Below are positions 11,201-22,192 of a stretch of DNA of 64,000 nt, piece after piece. The translations under genes were made by a program, and so were the position numbers. Origin of the DNA: Macrostomum hystrix (lineage: Eukaryota > Platyhelminthes > Macrostomidae); assembly GCA_950097015.1 (NCBI GenBank), contig CATNEN010000012.1:2039501-2103500 (forward strand), in the 5' to 3' direction. The notes under the pieces were generated by a model, which saw only the letters and a program-made list of their open reading frames with translations, made no database searches and was not told where the DNA came from. Positions within the stretch are counted from its first letter, which is position 1; each line of letters begins with the position of its first letter.

Positions 11201-14200
11201 CTTCAGTTCATCCAAACTGAACATTCTCCAATGCTTCAGTTCATCCAAACTGAACATTCTCCAATGCTTCAGTTCATCCAAACTGAACATTCTGCAATGC
11301 TTCAGTTCATCCAAACTGAACATTCTCCTTTGCCTCAGTTCATCCAAACTGAACATTCTGCAATGCTTCAGTTCATCCAAACTGAACATTCTGCAATGCT
11401 TCAGTTCATCCAAACTGAACATTCTGCAATGCTTCAGTTCATCCAAACTGAACATTCTCCAATGCTTCAGTTCATCCAAACTGAACATTCTGCAATGCTT
11501 CAGTTCATCCAAACTGAACATTCTGCAATGCTTCAGTTCATCCAAACTGAACATTCTCCAATGCTTCAGTTCATCCAAACTGAACATTCTCCTTTGCCTC
11601 AGTTCATCCAAACTGAACATTCTCCAATGCTTCAGTTCATCCAAACTGAACATTCTCCTTTGCCTCAGTTCATCCAAACTGAACATTCTCCTTTGCCTCA
11701 GTTCATCCAAACTGAACATTCTCCTTTGCCTCAGTTCATCCAAACTGAACATTCTCCAATGCTTCAGTTCATCCAAACTGAACATTCTCCTTTGCCTCAG
11801 TTCATCCAAACTGAACATTCTCCTTTGCCTCAGTTCATCCAAACTGAACATTCTCCTTTGCCTCAGTTCATCCAAACTGAACATTCTCCTTTGCCTCAGT
11901 TCATCCAAACTGAACATTCTCCTTTGCCTCAGTTCATCCAAACTGAACATTCTGCTTTGCCTCAGTTCATCCAAACTGAACATTCTCCTTTGCCTCAGTT
12001 CATCCAAACTGAACATTCTCCTTTGCCTCAGTTCATCCAAACTGAACATTCTCCTTTGCCTCAGTTCATCCAAACTGAACATTCTCCTTTGCCTCAGTTC
12101 ATCCAAACTGAACATTCTGCTTTGCCTCAGTTCATCCAAACTGAACATTGTCCTTTGCCTCAGTTCATGCAAAGATCTAAATTACACAAATCAAACTAAT
12201 TCTCTAGACAATTGTGACTTAACAAACCTATACTTTGATTTAGAGGGCTTCATGATAGAAATCTGATAGGGCTAATGCGTACAAGCTCGTAGCTGTGATG
12301 TGGCCTATAATTTAGACACGTATGCTCTTTTCACATTGGTTGCATGTATGCCTAAGCAAGCGAAAACTAGGACAGAAAAATAAAAAGCCAAAATTACTGT
12401 CAGCACAGCTTAGAACATTAGTCAAGCAAATAAAAAAATCAATATATACGTTAAAATAATAAAGATAAAGAAATAACACCAAAATCCAGTTCAACCATAT
12501 GTACAGCCTGAGTCACAGCGGCATCATTTTGCCAAAACATACACTACATAATTCGGAAAATTTTAATAGTGCTTTCAGAAGACTCACCGAATTAAGTTTG
12601 GCATTTTTATGCTTGGCGTTGACATTTTTAACGTCTTGCACAATGTAGCCGGAGAGTGTCCGACGAAGCAGCTTGTCGGGACATTTGAATAGGCGACAAA
12701 ATAGTTGCATAATGTCCAGAGGAGACACTATGCTCTTGTTGCGCATCAGAATTAGGGCCTTGCAGAATGCCTTTGACAATTTGAGGATTAAATTACAATA
12801 CAAACATAGGACAGTAAGGGCTAATGGTTAACCTAATAAACTGGTAAACACAAATTACACAGAGAATGTGAATGAGTGACACAAATTACACAGAGAATGT
12901 GAATGAGTGACACATTTGACACAGAGAATGTGAATGGATGACACATTTTACACAGAGAATGTGAATGGATGACACGTTTTACACAGAGAATGTGAATGGG
13001 TGACACATTTTACACAGATAATGTGAATGAATGACACATTTTACACACAGAATGTGAATGAGTGACACAAATTACACACTGAATGTGAATGGGTGACACA
13101 TTTTACACAGAGAATGTGAATGAATGACACAAATTACACACAGAATGTGAATGAGTGACACAAATTACACACTGAATGTGAATGGGTGACACATTTTACA
13201 CAGAGAATGTGAATGAATGACACAAATTACACACAGAATGTGAATGGGTGACACAAATTACACACAGAATGTGAATGGGTGAAACAAATAACGCAGAGAC
13301 GTGCAATGACTGATAAAACAGCAACTCACCATTCTCATTTCTGAGTCCATAAGGCTGCCACTTTGTTTTAGCAGCGACATCAGCATCGGCGGAAAATCAG
13401 TCAACTTGTCACGATAACAATGCGACACCTAGGCAAGCAGGTAAATAGTATGCAGTCAATTCAACAATGGATTGAAATCATTGAATTGAAGCTAATTCAG
13501 AATTAAATTAAGCTTATAAATTGTGCCATATAATAACTTTTTCTTACTTGAGATATAAACATGATCTGTTCGGCCAATTCGCGATCATACTTTGTTGGCG
13601 AAATTTTAAAGGCATCGAATAGGCTTTTGAAGAAATCATATGCTGTCTCGAACTAAAATAAAGGAACAATAAAGGTCAAATTAGAAGTCAATATTTTACC
13701 GCTGTAATAAATGAGACTAAGCTAATATTTACTATGATGATAGCAAAAATACTTATTTGTCTCTCTTCTCTTTATCTTTAAGGAAAGGAAACAAGAAGCT
13801 TGACAATGGTATTAAAGTCAACTAGTTTCTGTGGACAGCTTTTCAGTCTGTGGACTGGGGGCAGCCAAAACTGCTCAAAATTCTTTCTTAGGAGCACCAT
13901 TTTAATGCTCTTTCTCTGCTACATATCTTTACTTAAAAAGAGCATGGCATATAAAAAGTTGGTTAATTTTTTCTTGACATTATAAAATCCTTTACTCAAG
14001 ATAAACACTTATTGCTTTTAAAACAATGTCTAACATTTTTATATTAGTGGCTTTTTTATTTCTAGTTTGTTTAACCACTAAACACAATGGAATCCTGTAA
14101 AATATGCATTATCCCAAAACTAACTTTTTAAAATAAAAAACATTGATGTTTGAGCAAAGATTACAGATTAAAGAATTAAGTTCAAAAATATTTTTAAAGT

Positions 14201-15625
14201 TATAATTAATAATTGACATGAATGGTAGGCCTATTACCACATTCAAAGTTTACCTAAGCCATTATTAGCAATTAATAACAGGCTATTTTAGGACATAGTA
14301 GAGCATTGCTAAAAGGCCTTTAAAAATTCCAGAATTTTTAGCTTCCTGTGTCAACTTATTTTTTTATGCTTCTGTACATTTAGAGCCTATCCTAAGTAGC
14401 TTATTTTAGCTGCTTAATGTCATATACAAAAAAGAAGCAAGGCTTAAATATATATTGTAAGTACAAAAAAGTAATACAAATAAAATGTATATATATTAAC
14501 TTATAGACAATTATATATTGATACAATACCAAATTCATATGGGTATGCAAAAATATTATGAAACAGTTTCCTTGATACAATAAAAAAATGGGATACTTTT
14601 ATATCTACTTTGTATATATATGATCTATATATTTTCAGTATCTACTTGGAATGTTTGTGATCAAACAAAATCACACAATTGGACAACATAGCTAAATTTA
14701 TCACTTATTATAGCTAAAGAATCTAAACATACCAATATTTTTCAGAATAAAATGTATTACACCCAAGACCTACAAATACTCCTGTATATAATTTGCTAAG
14801 AATATAATACAGAAAAAAGTAAATATTCATACCGTGCTTTCTCTATTTGTATGGTGTGTATAATCAAATGTATCTTAGTGTCTTTACTAAAATATAAAAA
14901 CATAAGTGAAACTAATAAAATAGATAAATAAATTGTATATTAGATTACTCTGCTACTGAATATTACTTAAATACTGCATAATCATTTCAAACCCCAACTC
15001 TGAACACTAATGGGCTAAGCTGGTATAAATACACTTAGTCGTAATTAGCTGCCAATTAGACATTTAAATTAGACAATTTAATAGACAATTAGACAGGCTA
15101 CCTTATTTGACTGAGCTTTAAATGGTGACTCAATTTCATTCAAATTTATTTGTAAGTGGCCACAGAAACATGCAAAAAGGATACCAGAATTTTAGAATTT
15201 GTAACTTTGGTTTATGAATTTATAGTTGGCATAACTCAAACAAAAAAGCCACACATGAGAATCACAAATGTTTGTGTCTCTAAAAGATTTCCTTCTGTAC
15301 ATAAAAGCATTTTATGACTATTAGGAAGTATTAAAAGTAGTCAAAAGTATTCAAATCCGTCTAAACGTCACGATTTACAATTATTAATCAATGAAGCGCA
15401 GGGATGCAGGAAATTAGATTTTTCTGTTAGAAAAACAGTAGCATCACTAAAATTCTGAAACAAAATACAAATTTTCATGAATATCAAGCTATATGGCTAA
15501 ATATAAGCACGTTAACTAAATTTGTTACATGATTTTTTGCTGAATTAACTTACTTCTTGAACATATGATTGTGGATCACGTTTGACAAGATTTTGAAGAT
15601 TAAGTAAGTTTTTTTGCTTCTGCAT
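5296..15625 (-). CDS. SDAD1: SDA1 homologue, nucleolar 60S ribosome-biogenesis/export factor
   Basis: SDA1 proteins act in the nucleolus and nucleus in maturation and export of the 60S ribosomal subunit. I joined seven coding exons: 15625-15554, 13652-13548, 13428-13330, 12770-12588, 8614-8159, 7622-7155 and 6075-5296. All introns are GT-AG and phase 0, giving about 720 aa (human SDAD1 is 687). Landmarks in order: LQNLVKRDP at the N terminus, ELAEQIMF, FCKALILMRNK, VNAKHKNAKLN, VELYRRGVW, CCFSKVTKILV, a Lys/Arg-rich stretch, HDPQTFAERLLKQ, SRLVGVHKL, LFAAQASHSLAPP, ADNFVTD, DYLPGAE, an acidic run and the C-terminal FRDKQIAFRDALLKR. The start is fixed by an in-frame TAA directly before the ATG. 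Introns 3, 4 and 6 contain minisatellites. Transcript ends were not identified. Confidence 0.94.
6192..7115. repeat. 29-bp minisatellite in SDA1 intron 6
   Basis: The unit begins TCTGATTTGAGTTCTCACA and ends TCTGAGTA. Length variants of 29-32 bp come from CACATCT, CAACTCT and CACAAATTCT alternatives. Regular copies span 6192-7020 and decayed copies continue to about 7115, 40 bp from the exon at 7155. Nearly the whole intron (6076-7154) is this array. Confidence 0.93.
8646..12168. repeat. 33-bp minisatellite with hairpin units, 107 copies, in SDA1 intron 4
   Basis: Each 33-bp unit carries the inverted repeat TTCAGTTCATCCAAACTGAA (7-bp arms, 6-base loop). Four unit types differ at GCAATGCTT, CCAATGCTT, CCTTTGCCT and GCTTTGCCT. 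I count 107 units. The first types dominate the left third, and CCTTTGCCT dominates the right. The array begins 31 bp from the splice acceptor of the exon at 8614. Because 33 is divisible by three and the unit lacks stops, false open frames of 1188 codons (plus) and 1176 codons (minus) cover it. Confidence 0.97.
12848..13300. repeat. 31-bp minisatellite in SDA1 intron 3
   Basis: About 14 copies of a unit containing CACAGAGAATGTGAATG followed by GGTGACACA or AGTGACACA. ACAAATTA alternates with CATTTTA between units. It occupies most of the 559-bp intron between exons 12588-12770 and 13330-13428. Confidence 0.93.
13653..15553. other. SDA1 intron 1, AT-rich and gene-free
   Basis: About 1.9 kb of AT-rich unique sequence between the first and second coding exons of SDA1. 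I see no open frame of interest, no SINE and no tandem array here, unlike most other long introns in the window. Confidence 0.6.
15554..15625 (-). CDS. SDAD1: SDA1 first coding exon (24 codons)
   Basis: This short exon encodes MQKQKNLLNLQNLVKRDP and ends at VQE|GTAAGT. The LQNL-KRDP motif is the conserved N terminus of SDA1 proteins, and the next exon (13652-13548) continues in phase with FETAYDFFKSL. The initiator ATG at 15625 is preceded immediately by an in-frame TAA, so no longer N terminus is possible in this exon. Confidence 0.85.
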
Positions 15626-16981
15626 TTATTTAATCAGATCAGATTTTTGGTTTTAACAAAGTGAAAATACTATGGCTTTCCCACAAAATTCGTAAGATTT
15701 AAACAAACAATAAGCAACAGTGGGCTTCGCAAGGAAACCAATTCTTTGAATGCTCAGGTGCAAAATTTACAGGAAATCATTTTCGATACTTAAGATATCT
15801 TAAAGTAAACATTTTTTATCGTAAACATACTTGTTAACTATTCATAAAGAAGAATACAAAAATGATATTTATTTACCGTGGTAATGAAACTACATTGTTA
15901 TATCGCTCAATTTTGCGAAAAACTTGTCTTTACAAAAGAATATTTTTAATAAATTCGATTAAGAATATTAAAAGAGTAACTTTTATTTGTCTAAAAAAGT
16001 TTTCTGCATTATTTGTTGTCGTTGACAGGTAAGCATTTGTTTTACTTTGTCGTTAATGTAAATGCTTCATTTCAATCTTAGCATATTTCAAGCAACTTTA
16101 AAAGCTAAGCGCCGCTTTATAGCGATACTTTATATTAACCCACAAGCGAGTGATTTATGCAATATATTTGTAAATATTGAAAGTTTAGTTTGATATATGC
16201 TTCTATTTTGTCAGTTTGTGTAATATTTTGTTTTGTTCCGCCCATAATAGGGTCATATATAAATATTGCTTTTTACCTTTTGACTTTAAGGACGCTTTAT
16301 GCTACGGCGTTACGCATGATTTTATGATATCGTATGTATATTTTGTATGATATGAAAATTAACAAGAAATTATTATTTTGAGAATTAAGTATTCGATGGG
16401 AGGTTGCAGTTTGATATTGACGGTAAATTTTCAGCATAATGTAATAGCTTTTAGTGTTTTAATCAAGGATTGATCTGAGTAAAAAAGTTACTTCTAGATA
16501 ACTTTTCTAGTCAACAAACTCTGATTAATTTAGTTAGTTAGCTATGAAGTCATTCGAAACATTAATTTGTCACTTAAACGTTTTAATCCAGTCATTAGTC
16601 ATTCTTTACTGATTTGGTAAGTTTAGTTTAGTAAACTAGCCTAATTACTAATACTATTTTTACTTTTGGCTATCAGTGAAAATCAATCACTACAAAGCTT
16701 CATAGCATTGCTGCTGTACAGGCTTTTTGTATGTATTATCATGCTACAGAAGGCAAAAAATATTGAGATTGTAGGAATGAACTCCAATTACGTAAGAAAC
16801 AATCATTCCAAAGAATTAAACCATTTTGTCAGATTTTTTTATCTACCACTTGTTAGCCAACTTATAAGTGTTTAGGTAAGTGTTAAAGTGTTCGGCAGGT
16901 TTTTAATTTTCAGCTACTGATGATGCCTTACTACTAGCTAACCGCCAGTCAATGTTAATAATCTATCACGTCTAAGCAAAA
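15626..16981. promoter_or_regulatory. Shared head-to-head 5' region of SDA1 and LRRIQ1
   Basis: This 1356-bp AT-rich stretch separates the divergent start codons of SDA1 (minus) and LRRIQ1 (plus), so both promoters and 5' UTRs should lie here. I see no clear TATA box or initiator that I could assign to either gene, and no repeat array. The regulatory role is inferred from gene orientation only. Confidence 0.5.
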
Positions 16982-19900
16982 ATGTACGAGGAGCTCTCCG
17001 AGGATGTTGAAAAAGAGATCGAGCAGCAGCTGCAGTTAATCGATGATGCTTCGCTGAGCGATACCTTCGAGGAATCCAATGATGACTTGCTAGCCGATCC
17101 TGAGACTGCAGACGCTACCGAGGTAAGTGCGATTGAGATTCGTGTTATTAAAAAGCAGATTTTTTAAAGAGTTTTTATAATATAGTACCTGTAAAACTCG
17201 TAAGATAGAAGATGGATACGGCACCAACAGCCCGTGGCATTGCAGCAGCCAGTCCTTACACGCAGTCCATATTCCAAACACTGTGTACAGTCGATTAGTC
17301 CATGGACCTCGGGCACCGCCGCACCCTTTCAAATTTATACCCCAGTTAAACATATGCTGAAAACGAAACTGAAGCAAGCGGGAATTTAATGTCTCAATGA
17401 TAAAAAATGTTTCATCTTAGCTAAGAAACTCCAGACTTTCTGGTCAGAAATCCAGAATTTTTCATCACTGAACTTTTTAATAGTAATAATATTTGCAGGA
17501 GGGCTGCGGACATTGGACCCGTGGACCAAAAGGAGGAGGCAATTCTGTCCATTCCGCTGACTCCTGAGCACACACGCACGCAGATACTGTACGCAGGCAC
17601 ACACAAATGTGTACATCTGCCCAAACTTTCTCCTCGTCAGGCAGTGTACATTCTACGTCGTACATTCTACTGTGCCTTGGAGGTTGGCCCTCAAGGGCGT
17701 AAATTGCACGAAAAGCCCCCTGGCCTCCTCTCCGCGGCTGAGCCCCAAATGAATGTGGCCTCGCCGCGGAATCGAGCTCACGGACCTTGATGCTTTAGAT
17801 CGCCACTCACCCTCCACTAAAGTATTTATGAACACGTGATGTCCCGTTATCCTTAAAAAATTTTCCACGCAGGCTGCCGACGATTGGACAGCCGCGCTGG
17901 ACAGTCGATTCGGCGAATACTACAGCCGGCTGCAGACTGAGCTGGACACCGGCGTCCCGACAGCAGCTGTGGCACCCGCCGGCCAGGCCGGTTTGCCGCC
18001 GGGCTTCCTGGCGCAGCTGGAGGCGGAGGCCGCAGCCGAGGAGGAGGCCGAAGCTCAAGCTGATGCGGCAGCTCCAGTGCCGCCGTTGGACCTGACGGCT
18101 GGCGGCACACCGGCGCCGTCGGTCGATGAACAACTCGACGAAGGCCTTCGATCTGGCCGGTCGTCTATAATGACGGTGCGCCGGCTGGAGTCGAGCAATC
18201 CGGATAAGCGAATCATCGAGGCCTGGATGGAGACGGAAGAGGAGTTGATTCTGCTCAAGACTGAGGTTTGAAAGGCCGCCCCTTCTGGCCTGGGCACCCG
18301 AATCAGGGGACTGGGAAAACCCGAATAGAAAAAATTATCCGATCAAATTATCTCGCTATTAGAAGAGAATAATACTCAGATCTCCAAATTTATGAGATGT
18401 TCTGCTCAAATAAAAAACCTACCCATCAGCGCTGGCGCCTGTACAGCGACTTGACCAAGGCCAGCCACAAGCGCAAAGCTTCTGAAGAGGACAAGCCTGA
18501 GGAGCCGCAGCCACCGAAACCATCGCTGGCTGTCGCTGATGATGAAGCCGAGAAGCTGCTAGCCGAAGAAGAGAAGGTGAGCTTGTCCTACGGACTAATG
18601 AAGCAAGGATGATGCTAGGCTACTCAGAAGGACTCCTGCTTATCTTAGTAGAGGTTGGGGTTGCTAGGCTACTCAGAAGGACTCCTGCTTATCTTAGTAG
18701 AGGTTGGGGTTGCTAGGCTACTCAGAAGGACTCCTGTTTATCTTAGTAGAGGTTGGGGTTGCTAGGCTACTCAGAAGGACTCCTGTTTATCTTAGTAGAG
18801 GTTTGGGTTGCTAGGCTACTCAGAAGGACTCCTGCTTATCTTAGTAGAGGTTGGGGTTGCTAGGCTACTCAGAAGAACTCCTGCTTATCTTAGTAGAGGT
18901 TGGGGTTGCTAGGCTACTCAGAAGGACTCCTGCTTATCTTAGTAGAGGTTGGGGTTGCTAGGCTACTCAGAAGGACTCCTGCTTATCTTAGTAGAGGTTG
19001 GGGTTGCTAGGCTACTCAGAAGGACTCCTGCTTATCTTAGTAGAGGTTGGGGTTGCTAGGCTACTCAGAAGGACTCCTGTTTATCTTAGTAGAGGTTGGG
19101 GTTGCTAGGCTACTCAGAAGGACTCCTGTTTATCTTAGTAGAGGTTTGGGTTGCTAGGCTACTCAGAAGGACTCCTGCTTATCTTAGTAGAGGTTGGGGT
19201 TGCTAGGCTACTCAGAAGGACTCCTGCTTATCTTAGTAGAGGTTGGGGTTGCTAGGCTACTCAGAAGGACTCCTGCTTATCTTAGTAGAGGTTTGGGTTG
19301 CTAGGCTACTCAGAAGGACTCCTGTTTATCTTAGTAGAGGTTTGGGTTGCTAGGCTACTCAGAAGGACTCCTGCTTATCTTAGTAGAGGTTGGGGTTGCT
19401 AGGCTACTCAGAAGGACTCCTGTTTATCTTAGTAGAGGTTGGGGTTGCTAGGCTACTCAGAAGGACTCCTGTTTATCTTAGTAGAGGTTGGGGTTGCTAG
19501 GCTACTCAGAAGGACTCCTGTTTATCTTAGTAGAGGTTGGGGTTGCTAGGCTACTCAGAAGGACTCCTGTTTATCTTAGTAGAGGTTGGGGTTGCTAGGC
19601 TACTCAGAAGGACTCCTGCTTATCTTAGTAGAGGTTGGGGTTGCTAGGCTACTCAGAAGGACTCCTGCTTATCTTAGTAGAGGTTGGGGTTGCTAGGCTA
19701 CTCAGAAGGACTCCTGCTTATCTTAGTAGAGGTTGGGGTTGCTAGGCTACTCAGAAGGACTCCTGTTTATCTTAGTAGAGGTTGGGGTTGCTAGGCTACT
19801 CAGAAGGACTCCTGCTTATCTTAGTAGAGGTTGGGGTTGCTAGGCTACTCAGAAGGACTCCTGCTTATCTTAGTAGAGGTTGGGGTTGCTAGGCTACTCA

Positions 19901-22161
19901 GAAGGACTCCTGCTTATCTTAGTAGAGGTTGGGGTTGCTAGGCTACTCAGAAGGACTCCTGCTTATCTTAGTAGAGGTTGGGGTTGCTAGGCTACTCAGA
20001 AGGACTCCTGTTTATCTTAGTAGAGGTTGGGGTTGCTAGGCTACTCAGAAGGACTCCTGCTTATCTTTGTAGAGGTTGGGGTTGCTAGGCTACTCAGAAG
20101 GACTCCTGTTTATCTTAGTAGAGGTTGGGGTTGCTAGGCTACTCAGAAGGACTCCTGCTTATCTTAGTAGAGGTTGGGGTTGCTAGGCTACTCAGAAGGA
20201 CTCCTGCTTATCTTAGTAGAGGTTGGGGTTGCTAGGCTACTCAGAAGGACTCCTGCTTATCTTAGTAGAGGTTGGGGTTGCTAGGCTACTCAGAAGGACT
20301 CCTGTTTATCTTAGTAGAGGTTGGGGTTGCTAGGCTACTCAGAAGGACTCCTGTTTATCTTAGTAGAGGTTGGGGTTGCTAGGCTACTCAGAAGGACTCC
20401 TGTTTATCTTAGTAGAGGTTGGGGTTGCTAGGCTACTCAGAAGGACTCCTGCTTATCTTAGTAGAGGTTGGGGTTGCTAGGCTACTCAGAAGGACTCCTG
20501 CTTATCTTAGTAGAGGTTGGGGTTGCTAGGCTACTCAGAAGGACTCCTGCTTATCTTAGTAGAGGTTGGGGTTGCTAGGCTACTCAGAAGGACTCCTGTT
20601 TATCTTAGTAGAGGTTGGGGTTGCTAGGCTACTCAGAAGGACTCCTGCTTATCTTAGTAGAGGTTGGGGTTGCTAGGCTACTCAGAAGGACTCCTGCTTA
20701 TCTTAGTAGAGGTTGGGGTTGCTAGGCTACTCAGAAGGACTCCTGCTTATCTTAGTAGAGGTTGGGGTTGCTAGGCTACTCAGAAGGACTCCTGCTTATC
20801 TTAGTAGAGGTTGGGGTTGCTAGGCTACTCAGAAGGACTCCTGCTTATCTTAGTAGAGGTTGGGGTTGCTAGGCTACTCAGAAGGACTCCTGCTTATCTT
20901 AGTAGAGGTTGGGGTTGCTAGGCTACTCAGAAGGACTCCTGCTTATCTTAGTAGAGGTTGGGGTTGCTAGGCTACTCAGAAGGACTCCTGTTTATCTTAG
21001 TAGAGGTTGGGGTTGCTAGGCTACTCAGAAGGACTCCTGCTTATCTTAGTAGAGGTTGGGGTTTCTAGGCTACTCAGAAGGACTCCTGCTTATCTTTGTA
21101 GAGGTTGGGGTTGCTAGGCTACTCAGAAGGACTCCTGTTTATCTTAGTAGAGGTTGGGGTTGCTAGGCTACTCAGAAGGACTCCTGTTTATCTGAGTGTT
21201 TAATCCAAGTTTTGAATTCAATTGTTCAGTTTCCTCAAATCGTCCTATCAGAAGCAGTTGGAATCTTTTGACGCCCTGCTGGCCGAGGAACGTCGCCGCA
21301 ATGATGAGCTGCGGCAGCTGAGCGACTCGGTCAACGCCAGCCGGCTGCGCGCCGCTGCGGTGGCCATTCAGCGAAGATTTCGCGGCTACCGCATCCGGAA
21401 TCGCATCGGCGAGGATATTCAGCGACAGCTCGAACGGGCCAGGCGGAAGGTTTTCAATGATAAGGTGAGAAACAAAGTCTCACTGTGCTACTGTTTAGCA
21501 GCCGATCAGTAAGTAGTGTGCAAGTGTTAGGTTTTTTCCCTAATTATTGACAAGATTTTCGGGTCACTGACGGGATGGTCAGGTCTCTGACAGGATTGTT
21601 GGGTCACTGACAGGATGGCCAGGTCTCTGACAGGATTGTTGGGCCACTGACGGGATGGCCAGGTCTCTGACAGGATTGTTGGGTCACTGACAGGATAGCC
21701 AGGTCACTGACGAGATTGTTAGGTCTCTGACAGGATTGTTGGGTCACTGACAGGATTGTTGGGTCACTGACAGGATGGCCAGATCACTGACAGGAATGTT
21801 GAAATGTCCCACCAAATCGCTGCAGGTGATCCGGCTAGAAAAGGAACGGGAGCGGCAGAAGGCCCTCGAGCATCACCGACGCCGGCAGGAGGGCGAGAGT
21901 CGCCTCAGCTCGTCGCGCACCAGTTCCAGAAGCTCCAGCCGAGTCACTTCGGCATCTTCAGTTGCTGACGCCTCCCGTCCAGCCAAGCCGCCGCTAACTG
22001 AAGTGCCAGAGGAGGCTGCGGCGGTGGAAGACGACAGCAAGGCTGCGGAAGGTCGAGGGGCCAGCACATATGTTCTGCCGGATCAGCGATTCCCGCCGCT
22101 GTCAGAGGTCAGGGATCCAAACTACGCACCCGGTCCGCTGCCAGTTAAGAAGGCTCAGCAA

Positions 22162-22192
<31 letters not shown>

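Noticed and set aside
8633-12199. 1188-codon plus-strand and 1176-codon minus-strand open frames as giant repeat proteins
   Set aside because: Both frames are only the 33-bp array; it lies inside an SDA1 intron whose flanking exons join in phase and match the family.
6192-13300. CRISPR array in the regular repeats
   Set aside because: The units are contiguous tandem copies without unique spacers, in a spliced animal gene.
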